NCBI GenBank assembly: GCA_964645155.1
Contig: CAZYBG010000018.1
Location: 1-47,097 of the forward strand
Direction of reading: 5' to 3'
From: CAZYBG01 sp964645155
GTDB taxonomy: Bacteria > Pseudomonadota > Alphaproteobacteria > Rhodobacterales > Rhodobacteraceae
Length of the DNA: 47,097 nt
Each line of letters opens with the position of its first letter. Position 1 is the first letter of the stretch. The translations under genes and the position numbers were made by a program. The notes under the pieces are model-generated. The model worked only from the letters and a program-made list of their open reading frames with translations, searched no databases and was not told the origin of the DNA. Below are positions 15,333 through 23,312 of the stretch, in pieces.

Positions 15333-16898
15333 ATGCGCCTTCTTCTGACCCTGTTGTGCTTCGCGCTCCTGCCGCTGCAGGCGCTGGCCCATGCACAGCT
15401 GCGCGGCTCGGAGCCCGCCGAAGGGGTTGTGGTGGCGGAGGCGCCTGCAACGATCATCCTCGACTTCAACGAGGCCATAGCACCGCTCGTCCTGCGACAC
15501 ATCGGACCCGACGGTACTGCAACAGACCTCGAGGGCACCGCCGAGAACGCCACGATCACCGTCGCGCCGCCAGCCGATCTCGGGGACGGCACGCATCTCT
15601 TGTCCTGGCGCGTCGTCTCGGACGATGGCCATCCGGTCGGCGGCACGCTCACCTTCCATGTCGGTGCCCCCTCCGCCACGCCGCCGACGCCAGCGGAGCT
15701 TGCCGCGGGGGCCGCGCGCTTTGGCGCCGCCCTGCGCGCCGTGCTGACCGTGTCTCTGGTGGTCGCAGTCGGGGCTGCCGTCTTCGCCGCCTTCGTGGCC
15801 CCTGCACAGGCAGGGCCGGCACTCGCCCGCATCGCCATGTTCGCGGCTGGCGCGACCATCCCGGTTGGCGGTCTCCTGACCGGGGTTCAGGGTCTCGACA
15901 TGCTGTCGCTCGCGCCCGGCGCGCTCCTCACGATGCAGCCGTGGAAAGCGGGGCTTTCAGCACCGATTACCTTGACTGTCGTCCTTGCTGCCGGGGCGGC
16001 GGTCCTGGCCGCGCTTTCCCTGCGCAGCGGCGGCACCTCCGCGCGAAAGGTTCTCGCGCTCAGCGCATTGGGGTTTGCGTCGCTGTCATTCGCGGTCTCC
16101 GGCCATGCCGCTGTGGCCCCGCCGCGTGTCGTGGCGCTTCCCGCCGTCACTTTGCATGCTGCCGCGCTGCTCTTCTGGATGGGGTCGCTCGCGCCACTCC
16201 TCCTCGCCCTGCGTGGCCCGGAGCCCGACTCCGTCCTGCGGCGTTTCTTGTCGGTTGCCGTTCCTACGGTTGCGGTTCTGATCCTGAGCGGTATGACCCT
16301 GACATGGCTGCAGGCAGGCAGTCCGGCTGCGTTGCTCGGCTCGTCCTATGGCGTCGTTCTCGGGTTGAAGCTGGCTCTGGTCACTGTGCTCCTCGCCCTT
16401 GCCGCGCGGAACCGGCTTGTCCTGACGCCTGCGCTTGCCGCAGGCGTGACCACTGCGACACCGCGCCTCCAGCGCGCCATCCGGGCCGAGATCGTGCTCG
16501 GCCTCGCCATCCTCGTCCTTGCCTCGGCCTTCCGGCTCACGCCACCGCCCCGTGCCCTGATCGAACCGGCCGAGCCGCTCTACGCCCATATCCATACCGC
16601 CGCCGCCATGGCCGACATCCGCCTGACCCCCGGCCGGCCTGGGCCGGTCGAGGTCATGCTCGGCTTCCAGACCGGCGATTTCGCCGAACTGGTGCCAACG
16701 GAAGTCGAGATCGTCTTCGCCCAGCCCGAAGCCGGTATCGAGCCGATCCGCCTGACCGCCCTGCAAGGCGGCGACGGGCTCTGGCATGCCGGCCCCGTGA
16801 CCCTGCCGCGCCCGGGCGACTGGGACGTGACCCTGCGCCTGCTTGTCACCGATTTCGAGCGCGTGACGCTGACCGACACCCTGACCCTTCCAGACTGA
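15333..16898 (+). CDS. CopC-CopD fusion copper protein
   Basis: A 521-residue protein combining a secreted CopC domain, a CopD membrane domain and a C-terminal extracytoplasmic domain. Cleavage after ALA would expose histidine 20 (HAQLRGSEPAEG), the N-terminal Cu(II) ligand of CopC; the second ligand set is in VSDDGHPVGGTLTFHV. Seven to eight hydrophobic helices follow (about residues 125-405), including LHAAALLFWMGSLAPLLLAL. Residues after about 410 (AHIHTAAAMADIRLTPGRPG) form a beta-rich YtkA/FixH-like domain. YcnJ of Bacillus has the same CopC-CopD fusion and serves in copper uptake, which suggests import rather than resistance here, though direction cannot be read from sequence. The start is 12 bp after a strong terminator hairpin. 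Confidence 0.87.
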   Translation: MRLLLTLLCFALLPLQALAHAQLRGSEPAEGVVVAEAPATIILDFNEAIAPLVLRHIGPDGTATDLEGTAENATITVAPPADLGDGTHLLSWRVVSDDGHPVGGTLTFHVGAPSATPPTPAELAAGAARFGAALRAVLTVSLVVAVGAAVFAAFVAPAQAGPALARIAMFAAGATIPVGGLLTGVQGLDMLSLAPGALLTMQPWKAGLSAPITLTVVLAAGAAVLAALSLRSGGTSARKVLALSALGFASLSFAVSGHAAVAPPRVVALPAVTLHAAALLFWMGSLAPLLLALRGPEPDSVLRRFLSVAVPTVAVLILSGMTLTWLQAGSPAALLGSSYGVVLGLKLALVTVLLALAARNRLVLTPALAAGVTTATPRLQRAIRAEIVLGLAILVLASAFRLTPPPRALIEPAEPLYAHIHTAAAMADIRLTPGRPGPVEVMLGFQTGDFAELVPTEVEIVFAQPEAGIEPIRLTALQGGDGLWHAGPVTLPRPGDWDVTLRLLVTDFERVTLTDTLTLPD

Positions 16899-16910
16899 CC
16901 GGAGACCCCG

Positions 16911-17741
16911 ATGAAACATCTTGCCCTCGCCCTTGCTCTTCTGGCGCTCCCCGCCGCCGCCCACGAAGTGACCACGGACAGTCTCGTGATCGACCACCCT
17001 TACGCGCTGGAAACGGTGGCCACCGCCATGTCCGGCGCAGGCTACATGACCATCACCAACACCGGCAACGCGCCCGACCGCCTGCTGGAAGTGCGTGCCG
17101 ATTTCCCCCGCGTGACGCTGCACGGCACCGAGACCGACGCGCAGGGCGTGACTCGGATGATCCCGGTCGAGGGCATCGAGATCGCTCCGGGCGAGACGGT
17201 GACGCTGGCGCCGGGCGGCATGCACGTCATGTTCATGGGCCTCGACGGCGACCCCTTCGAGGAGGGTGAGCGCATCCCCGCCACGCTCGTCTTCGAACGT
17301 GCGGGCGAGATCGCGGTGGAGTTCTGGGTCGAACCGCGCAGTGGCAGCACGGGGGGCCATGAGGGGCACGATCACGGCGGCCTTGCGCCCGCGTCGGATG
17401 CCGGTGACGTCGCGGCGGTACAGTTGGCTCTGGGCGAGGTCTTGGGACCTGACGCTGCATTCGGAGCCATGGCCCTGGAGGGCGACGCGGCCGTCGTGGC
17501 CTGGCGGGCGGGCGGCGAAGCGGGCCGCGCCTTCTTGCGCGAGGAGGCAAATGGGTGGCGCGTGATCCTGCTATCGGGCGAAAGCCTGCGCTTCGCCGCA
17601 ACGTTCCGGGTTCTCGGCTTGTCGCCACGCCGCGGCTCGGCCCTCCAAGAGGCGGTGGCCTTGGCGGAAGCCGATCTTGGCTACGCCCGGCAGGCTGAAT
17701 TTGACGGGTTCGTCGGAACTCTGCTCGTCGCCGGTCGTTGA
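16911..17741 (+). CDS. PCuAC copper chaperone with extra C-terminal domain
   Basis: A 276-residue secreted protein. Residues about 1-145 form a PCuAC (DUF461) copper chaperone: signal peptide ending PAAAH, then H and M ligands in DHPYALETVATAMSGAGYMT, VTLHGTE and PGGMHVMFMGL, the H(M)X10MX21HXM-type set. A His-rich linker (GGHEGHDHGG) joins it to a second domain of about 110 residues (VAAVQLALGEVLGPDAAFGA, then GWRVILLSGE) resembling the copper uptake system-associated domain. PCuAC proteins deliver Cu(I) to the CuA or CuB site of cytochrome oxidases. It lies 12 bp after copCD and ends the copper operon. Confidence 0.86.
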   Translation: MKHLALALALLALPAAAHEVTTDSLVIDHPYALETVATAMSGAGYMTITNTGNAPDRLLEVRADFPRVTLHGTETDAQGVTRMIPVEGIEIAPGETVTLAPGGMHVMFMGLDGDPFEEGERIPATLVFERAGEIAVEFWVEPRSGSTGGHEGHDHGGLAPASDAGDVAAVQLALGEVLGPDAAFGAMALEGDAAVVAWRAGGEAGRAFLREEANGWRVILLSGESLRFAATFRVLGLSPRRGSALQEAVALAEADLGYARQAEFDGFVGTLLVAGR

Positions 17742-17778
17742 CGACCTGGCGCTTCGAGCAGGCTGCCGCAGGGCTATT

Positions 17779-17859
17779 CCATTCTGACCCGCAAACCGGA
17801 ATGGCAATGTGAAAGCAAAGGCTTATACAGACAACGACCATTCCGTTGGCTGCTTTCAC
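17779..17859. repeat. Interleaved inverted repeats between copper operon and integrase
   Basis: Two inverted-repeat pairs are interleaved: CGGAATGG (17797-17804) with CCATTCCG (17838-17845), and GTGAAAGC (17809-17816) with GCTTTCAC (17852-17859). A second copy of the first arm, CCATTC at 17779-17784, could also pair with GGAATGG. The order A-B-A'-B' would allow alternative or pseudoknot-like pairing. The region lies between convergent genes, so it may simply end transcription from both sides; no U-tract is obvious. Confidence 0.45.
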
Positions 17860-17903
17860 CCCATCGGATTTTGACTTAAAGTGGCGTCTGATTTCTATGC
17901 GAC

Positions 17904-19079
17904 CTACCCTCGGTGCCGAGACTGCTTGGTTCTAAGTCGGGCCGTCGAACCGGGCCGCGTGGGGTTTCTCTTGCGCTGCCTCGGGTCCCGTGTGGTGACT
18001 TCCGCAATCCAGCTCCAGTCTGCGAACTTGTCGCCGGTTTGGCGCAGATGGGTATAACGCTTGAGCGACGTCCAGGATCGGTGGCCGGAAACTGCAGCCG
18101 CGTGCGGAACGTTGTAGCCGATCTCGAACAGGCGCGAGACGCCCTCGTGCCTCAGGTCGTGGAAGCGCAGATCCTCAATCCCCAGAAACTGCGTGGCCCG
18201 TGTAAAGGCCGCGCTGATGGCATCGGTGGAGTACGGGAAGATCTGGCTCGCGTGTTTCGGCATCGCCTCGATGATCGCCAGCGCCGGATCGGGCAGGTCG
18301 CACCAGACGTCGTTGCCAATCTTCTCGCCGGGGTTCTTCATGTCGCGCACAAGGACGCGTTTGCCCTCCCTGTCGAGGTCCGCCCATTTGATCCGGGTGA
18401 TCTCTTCCTGCCGTCGCGTCGAGAAGATCGCAAAGGCGATGACGCGATGCATCGGGACAGAGGAGGGACGACGGATCGAGCGGTCGAGGAAATGCGCCAT
18501 CAAATGCTCGAGTTCATCCAGCGTTGGCCGCCGGTCGCGGTGACGGCTCTTCTGAGTCAGGCCCAGCCTCTTCGCGACGATCATCGCATTGCGCATCGCG
18601 CGCTCGTCCAGCGGATAGTTCCAGGCCGGACCGGCCACCGTGAAGACCGCGCTGAGATGCGACAGGTAGTTCGCCACGGTTTGCGGCGAGACACCGGTAT
18701 TCAGCTTCTCCTTGGCGAAGGCCACGATGTCGGCGCTGTCGATCTGGGCACAGAGCTTGTTCGCGATGTCGAACTCCTTGATGCTTTTAAGCACCTGCGC
18801 CTTGGTCCGACCGATTGCCTTCGCGCTGTCTTCCACATATTTGTCGATTGCGTCGCCGAGGGTCACTTCGCGGCGGCGCGTCTCCCCGATGGGCAGGTTT
18901 TCGAGGGCGCCGGGCTTGGCGAGGTCCTTCTCGCGCTTCTCGATCCAGGCCGCGGCGGTCGAGCGCAGCTCGAAGGTCCGGTTTTCGCGCCAAACGGTTT
19001 TTCCGGCCCGCCGAACGGCGATCTGGGCGAGCCAGGAGGCAGTGCCGTCTTTGCGCTTTCGCTTGATGATGGTACCCAT
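17904..19079 (-). CDS. int: Tyrosine recombinase, dusA-associated integrase
   Basis: A 391-residue phage-type integrase. It has an N-terminal arm-binding segment (GTIIKRKRKDGTASWLAQIA), a SAM-like core-binding domain (about 75-170) and a catalytic domain with the full set: arginine in FSTRRQEEITRIKW (R222/R223), HDLRH (H307, R310), SGHRSW (H333) and the nucleophile in KRYTHL (Y342). ATG 19079 is used; the frame extends further upstream only because it reads through the opposite strand of dusA. It sits immediately beside the 5' end of dusA and is transcribed away from it, the layout of integrases that insert elements into dusA. It appears intact. Confidence 0.9.
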   Translation of the reverse strand: MGTIIKRKRKDGTASWLAQIAVRRAGKTVWRENRTFELRSTAAAWIEKREKDLAKPGALENLPIGETRRREVTLGDAIDKYVEDSAKAIGRTKAQVLKSIKEFDIANKLCAQIDSADIVAFAKEKLNTGVSPQTVANYLSHLSAVFTVAGPAWNYPLDERAMRNAMIVAKRLGLTQKSRHRDRRPTLDELEHLMAHFLDRSIRRPSSVPMHRVIAFAIFSTRRQEEITRIKWADLDREGKRVLVRDMKNPGEKIGNDVWCDLPDPALAIIEAMPKHASQIFPYSTDAISAAFTRATQFLGIEDLRFHDLRHEGVSRLFEIGYNVPHAAAVSGHRSWTSLKRYTHLRQTGDKFADWSWIAEVTTRDPRQRKRNPTRPGSTARLRTKQSRHRG

Positions 19080-19083
19080 GGGG

Positions 19084-19155
19084 TTACAACATTTGGCCCA
19101 AGTTACAACATTTGTTGTAAATCTTACCCGAAATGGGCGCGATTTACAACAAATG
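19084..19155. promoter_or_regulatory. TTACAACA repeats in the integrase-dusA intergenic region
   Basis: Three TTACAAC half-sites occur: TTACAACATTTG at 19084, the same at 19103, and TTACAACAAATG at 19144. The middle one forms a dyad TTACAACA-TT-TGTTGTAA (19103-19120). They lie within 80 bp upstream of the integrase start, in AT-rich DNA, and are candidates for integrase arm-type sites or for an operator controlling int and the hybrid dusA promoter. Confidence 0.5.
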
Positions 19156-19187
19156 AGACAGGAACGGGCTTGAGGAATGAGCGATAA

Positions 19188-20198
19188 ATGGCTGATAAAA
19201 ATAAAAAAGTTAATAATTTCAATATGCCCCTTTTGGCGGTCGCGCCGATGATGGACTGGACCGACCGGCATTGCCGCTATCTGCACCGGCAGGTGTCGCG
19301 CCAGGCGCTCCTCTATACCGAGATGGTCACCGCGCCGGCGGTGATCAATGGCGCGCGCGCCCGCCTTCTCGGCTTCGACCGGGACGAGCATCCCGTGGCG
19401 CTGCAACTTGGCGGGTCCGATCCGGACGAACTGGCGCAGGCTGCGCGGATCGGGGCGGAGATGGGGTATGACGAGATCAACCTCAATGTCGGCTGCCCGT
19501 CCGACCGGGTGCAGTCGGGCTGCTTCGGGGCGGTGCTGATGGAGCGGCCGGCGCTGGTGGCCGAGTGCGTGGCGGCGATGATCGCGGCGCAGCCGGAGGA
19601 GGTAACGGTCAAGTGCCGGATCGGGGTCGATGACCAGGTGCCCGAGGAGGTGCTGCCGGCGTTCCTCGAGACCGTCGCGGCCGCGGGGGTGCGGCGCTTC
19701 GCGATCCATGCCCGAAAGGCCTGGTTGCAGGGCCTGAGCCCGAAGGAGAACCGCGAAGTGCCGCCGCTCGACTACCCGCTCGTCCACGCGATGAAGCGGG
19801 CGTTCCCGCACCTCTACCTGTCCGTCAACGGCGGGATCGGCAGCCTCGACGAGGCCGAGGCGCAGCTCGCCGCCGGGATGGACGGGGTGATGATCGGGCG
19901 CGCCGCCTATCACGAGCCATGGGCGATCCTGGGCGCGGCCGACCGGCGCCTCTTCGGCGCCGAGCCGCCCTGCGCCACGCCAGAGGACGCCGTGGAGGCG
20001 ATGCGGCCCTACATCGTGCGCCACCTCGCGGGCGGCGGGCGGCTGCATCAGGTCACGCGGCACATGCTCGGCCTGTTCAGCGGCCGGCCGGGCGCGCGGG
20101 GCTGGCGGCGCGTGCTCTCGGAGCGTGCGGTGCGGCCGGGCGCGGGGCTGGAGGTGATCGACGCCGCGCTGGGCGAGGTCACGCGGCTCGCCGCGTGA
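19188..20198 (+). CDS. dusA: tRNA-dihydrouridine synthase A
   Basis: A 336-residue flavoprotein that reduces uridines 20 and 20a in the tRNA D-loop with NADPH and FMN. Diagnostic motifs are APMMDWTDRHCRYLHR near the N-terminus, LLYTEMVTAPAVING, VALQLGGSDP, INLNVGCPSDRVQSGCFGAV (with the catalytic cysteine), FAIHARKAWLQGLSPKENRE and MIGRAAYHEPW. The first 13 or so codons (MADKNKKVNNFNM) are very AT-rich and lysine/asparagine-rich, unlike the rest of this high-GC gene, which suggests they came with the adjacent element. GAGG lies about 12 bp before ATG 19188; ATG 19224 is an alternative start. Confidence 0.93.
   Translation: MADKNKKVNNFNMPLLAVAPMMDWTDRHCRYLHRQVSRQALLYTEMVTAPAVINGARARLLGFDRDEHPVALQLGGSDPDELAQAARIGAEMGYDEINLNVGCPSDRVQSGCFGAVLMERPALVAECVAAMIAAQPEEVTVKCRIGVDDQVPEEVLPAFLETVAAAGVRRFAIHARKAWLQGLSPKENREVPPLDYPLVHAMKRAFPHLYLSVNGGIGSLDEAEAQLAAGMDGVMIGRAAYHEPWAILGAADRRLFGAEPPCATPEDAVEAMRPYIVRHLAGGGRLHQVTRHMLGLFSGRPGARGWRRVLSERAVRPGAGLEVIDAALGEVTRLAA
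19248..19270. other. Probable attachment-site core within dusA
   Basis: The codons for the conserved MMDWTDRH motif (ATGATGGACTGG and following bases) coincide with the known integration hotspot near the 5' end of dusA. Base composition changes from AT-rich upstream to strongly GC-rich from about here. This is the likely right junction of the element. A matching copy was not noticed elsewhere in the window, so the left junction should lie outside it. Confidence 0.5.
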
Positions 20199-20204
20199 GC
20201 GCGC

Positions 20205-21917
20205 TCAGTCCACGCGGTCGAAGATGCGGGTGGTCTCGACGGATGGCGTGACCGGGTGCTCCAGCACCAGCCGGTCGCCCGAGCAGGTCGCGCGGAAGCC
20301 CTGCGGCAGGAGGTGCACCGGGCCGCCCCTGGGCTCGTCGATCAGCTCGATGCTCGAGAAGACGGAGGTCGCGATGACCGCGCTGCCGCGGCCCCGCGCG
20401 CCGTCCTTCGCGAAGACGAGGTGTCCGGCCAGATCGCGCCAGCGTCCGATCTCGGCGCTGAAGCGCAGCCGGACCTCGACCGAGGCGAAATCGCCGTCGC
20501 CGTCCCCCTCGTGGCGGGCCGTCACGGGATCGTTCCAGGTGTAGCTGCCCGACGGCGCGAGCGTCAGGCGCGGGCCCGGCCACTCGTAGCGCGCCGTGAA
20601 GTCCATCGCGTCGGCGACCCCGGCGCGGGGGAAGATCCCGAAGCCCTGCGGCAAAGCGGCGACGCGCGCCCGGTCGGCGTAGAGGGCCTGCGTCTCGGCG
20701 TCCGGCACCCGGTCGACCTGCTGCTGCCAGACGCCGGCAAGGCAGCTCTCGCAGCCGCCCTCCTCGGGCTCGGCCGTCAGCATGGCGTTGGTGCCGTGGA
20801 GCGTGCCGCCCGCGGCGGCAACGGTGATCGTGCCGCCATCGCCGCAGCCGAAGAAGCGCGTGGTCTCGGCACCGTTCTCGGAAAGCTCGGTCCAGCCGGT
20901 GCCGGTCTCGTCGCCGATCAGGACCACGGTGCCGGGCGAGGCTGCCTCGCGCCGGATGCGCCAGAGGCCGGGGCCGAGGATCAGGCCCTGCCGCTGCACC
21001 GACATGAGGGGCCCGGAGACCGAGACGGCACCGCCCTCGGGCGCCAGATCTGCCCCGAGGTCAGGGGCGGGCAGGGCAGGGCGCCCGTCAGGATGGGCAA
21101 GCGCGCCGCCGAGGTAGATCTTGACGAGATCCGCCCAATCCTCGGGCGGCAGCAACGTCGAGATCTGCGCCACGTCCTTCAGGCCCGCATCGCCGAAGCG
21201 CCCGAGGCTCAGGGGGAACTGCGGCCCGAAGCGCTCGCCGGCCCAGAACCAGAAGGCCACCGCCTCGTAGGAGAGGTCGATGAGCCGGTGGGTGCTGCTA
21301 TCGCGGTCCCAGCCGTGGAGGAAGCCCGCCCGCGCGGTCAGATCCTGCCCCGGCACGGCGAGGTTGGCAAACCACTCCGCCGTGCCCTCGACCCACCAGT
21401 AGGCGTTGCAATGGTCGACCGCCGGATAAGCGAGGCCCTGGACGACGTGGAACATCTCGTGCGCGAGCGTGAAGGCCAGCGTGTCGGGATCGGCGGTGCG
21501 CCAGAAGGCGGGAAAAAGCTCGACGGTGCAGGCGCGGCCCTCGCACCAGCCCCAGGCCTCGTGCGGGACCTTGGTGGCGGTGTCGAGAAGGCGGATGGTG
21601 ATCTGGGGTGCGCCGCCGCGGGCCATCGCCGGGCCGGCCTCGGCAAGGCCGAGCGCGGCGTCGATCCGGGGAAGTGCGCGGGCCACGCTGCGTGCCGCCT
21701 CGCGGCCGGCCTCGGTCGCCTCGACCCGCACCATCGCGTTGAAGGCGAAGTCGGGCGACCAGTAGAGCTCGGCCTCGGCGTAGCGGTCGCGCGTCGCCTC
21801 GACCTCGGCCGCGAGCGCATCCTCGAGCGCGATCGCCGCGGGGTCGTGCACGGTCCGGCACGGGTCGGCCCAGGCGGGCAGGGCGGCGAGGCAGAGGGCG
21901 GCAGCAGGCAGGCGCAT
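20205..21917 (-). CDS. Secreted HExxH metallopeptidase-like protein
   Basis: A 570-residue exported protein with a signal peptide (cleavage about PAWADP). The N-terminal half contains a zinc-peptidase site: HEMFH (H153, E154, H157) followed 20 residues later by glutamate 177 in WWVEGTAEWFANL, the gluzincin-like spacing. The C-terminal half (about 280-570) is beta-rich and glycine-rich without a motif I recognise. Cysteines occur as likely disulfide pairs (WCEGRAC, GCESCLAG). The overall family is not known to me; the peptidase assignment rests on the motif. It is convergent with dusA, 6 bp from its stop. Confidence 0.7.
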   Translation of the reverse strand: MRLPAAALCLAALPAWADPCRTVHDPAAIALEDALAAEVEATRDRYAEAELYWSPDFAFNAMVRVEATEAGREAARSVARALPRIDAALGLAEAGPAMARGGAPQITIRLLDTATKVPHEAWGWCEGRACTVELFPAFWRTADPDTLAFTLAHEMFHVVQGLAYPAVDHCNAYWWVEGTAEWFANLAVPGQDLTARAGFLHGWDRDSSTHRLIDLSYEAVAFWFWAGERFGPQFPLSLGRFGDAGLKDVAQISTLLPPEDWADLVKIYLGGALAHPDGRPALPAPDLGADLAPEGGAVSVSGPLMSVQRQGLILGPGLWRIRREAASPGTVVLIGDETGTGWTELSENGAETTRFFGCGDGGTITVAAAGGTLHGTNAMLTAEPEEGGCESCLAGVWQQQVDRVPDAETQALYADRARVAALPQGFGIFPRAGVADAMDFTARYEWPGPRLTLAPSGSYTWNDPVTARHEGDGDGDFASVEVRLRFSAEIGRWRDLAGHLVFAKDGARGRGSAVIATSVFSSIELIDEPRGGPVHLLPQGFRATCSGDRLVLEHPVTPSVETTRIFDRVD

Positions 21918-21948
21918 GGGGCGACCCTCTCGCGCGGCTGCCCGCGGG

Positions 21949-23142
21949 TCAAGCCACTCCGACCCGCCGCTGCCCCAGGACCACCTGTGCGAGCACGAAG
22001 GCCGCGACGCCGCAGACCGCGATCGCGGCGATCATCGGCGTGGCCGTGCCGTCGAAGAACGGCCCCGCAGCGGCGATCATCGCGCCGCCCGCCAGCATCT
22101 GCAGCGTGCCGCCGAGCGACGAGGCAAGCCCCGCGACCTCCCCGTGATCGTCAAGCGCCATGACCATCGTCGTCGGGATCACGAGGCCGAGGCAGGCGTT
22201 GCCGGCAAGCAGCATGACGACGATCACCGGCAGGCTGGCAAGCCCCGCCAGCGCCAGTAGCAGAAGCGCCACCGTGGCCAGCGCGAAGCCCGCCGTCGCC
22301 CACCGGATCACCGAAGCCGCGCCGTGGCGCGCGCCAAGGCCCGCCGCCGCCTGCGAGGCTGCGAAGAACCCCGCGGCGTTGATCGCGAAGGCAAGCGAGA
22401 AGCCCGTGGGCGACAGGCCAAACTGGCCGGTATAGACGAACGAGGCCGAGGCGATGAAGACGAAGAAGCTCGCCATCCCGAAGCCGCCGATGAAGGTCAG
22501 CCCCATGAAGGTCCGGTCGCCCAGAAGCCGTCGCGCGCCCTGCGCCAGAGTGCCGAGGTGCACCGGCGCGCGCGCCTCGCGCGGCAGCGTCTCGGGCAGG
22601 GCCGTGGCGGTCAGGACCAGGCTCGCCACCGCCGCCAGCGCCAGCACCCAGAAGATCGACCGCCAGTCGAAGACGAGGATCAGCAGGCTGCCGCCCAGCG
22701 GTGCCAGCATCGGCGAGACCGAGATCACCAGCATGACCAGCGCCATCAGGCGCGTCGCCTCGCTGCCGGTGAACCAGTCGCGGATGATGGCGCGCGGGAT
22801 CACCATCACCACCGCGGCGCCGAGGCCCTGGAGCGCCCGGAACAGCGTCAGCATCGCGATGCCCGAGGCCAGCGCCGCGCCGATCGTGGCCAGGATGAAG
22901 ACCACGAGCCCGACGAACAGCGGCAGCTTGCGGCCGACGGCGTCCGACCACGGGCCGTAGACCAGCTGCGCCACGCCGAAGGCCACGAAGAACGCCGTCA
23001 GCGTGCCCTGGGTGGCCGCCGCATCGGCGCCGAGATCGGCCGCGATCATCGGCATCGCGGGCAGGTACATGTCGATGGCGAAGGGGCCGACGGCGGACAG
23101 AAGACCGAGAATCGCCGCCCGGCGGAGAAGACCACTATCCAT
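21949..23142 (-). CDS. Bcr/CflA-type MFS efflux transporter
   Basis: A 397-residue major facilitator with about 12 membrane helices. The start MDSGLLRRAAILGLLSAVGP is followed by FAIDMYLPAMPMIAADLGAD, the N-terminal signature of the Bcr/CflA drug-resistance branch (DHA1). The A-motif is GPWSDAVGRKLPLFVG and the antiporter C-motif region is ISVSPMLAPLGGSLL. The ATG at 23142 is chosen because upstream codons in the same frame are an Arg/Pro-rich, non-family stretch. Substrates are unknown; relatives export bicyclomycin, chloramphenicol or sulfonamides. It is divergent from the TauE gene. Confidence 0.88.
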   Translation of the reverse strand: MDSGLLRRAAILGLLSAVGPFAIDMYLPAMPMIAADLGADAAATQGTLTAFFVAFGVAQLVYGPWSDAVGRKLPLFVGLVVFILATIGAALASGIAMLTLFRALQGLGAAVVMVIPRAIIRDWFTGSEATRLMALVMLVISVSPMLAPLGGSLLILVFDWRSIFWVLALAAVASLVLTATALPETLPREARAPVHLGTLAQGARRLLGDRTFMGLTFIGGFGMASFFVFIASASFVYTGQFGLSPTGFSLAFAINAAGFFAASQAAAGLGARHGAASVIRWATAGFALATVALLLLALAGLASLPVIVVMLLAGNACLGLVIPTTMVMALDDHGEVAGLASSLGGTLQMLAGGAMIAAAGPFFDGTATPMIAAIAVCGVAAFVLAQVVLGQRRVGVA

Positions 23143-23312
23143 CCGACATGCCTTTCGGATCAAAGCGCTGCGCCCCGGGCCGAAAGCCCCGGCACGCCGC
23201 CCGGCCGGCCTAGCACGGCGTCGCGGCAGGGGCCAGACCGTGCGGCGGCGCCGGCCGTTTCGCGCTGGAAACCCCGCGGCAACCCGGCTACGCGGTGCCG
23301 GAGAGGGAAAGG

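Noticed and set aside
19080..20063. Extension of the integrase frame through dusA
   Set aside because: The added residues are the antisense of dusA; the integrase starts at 19079 with MGTIIKRKRK.
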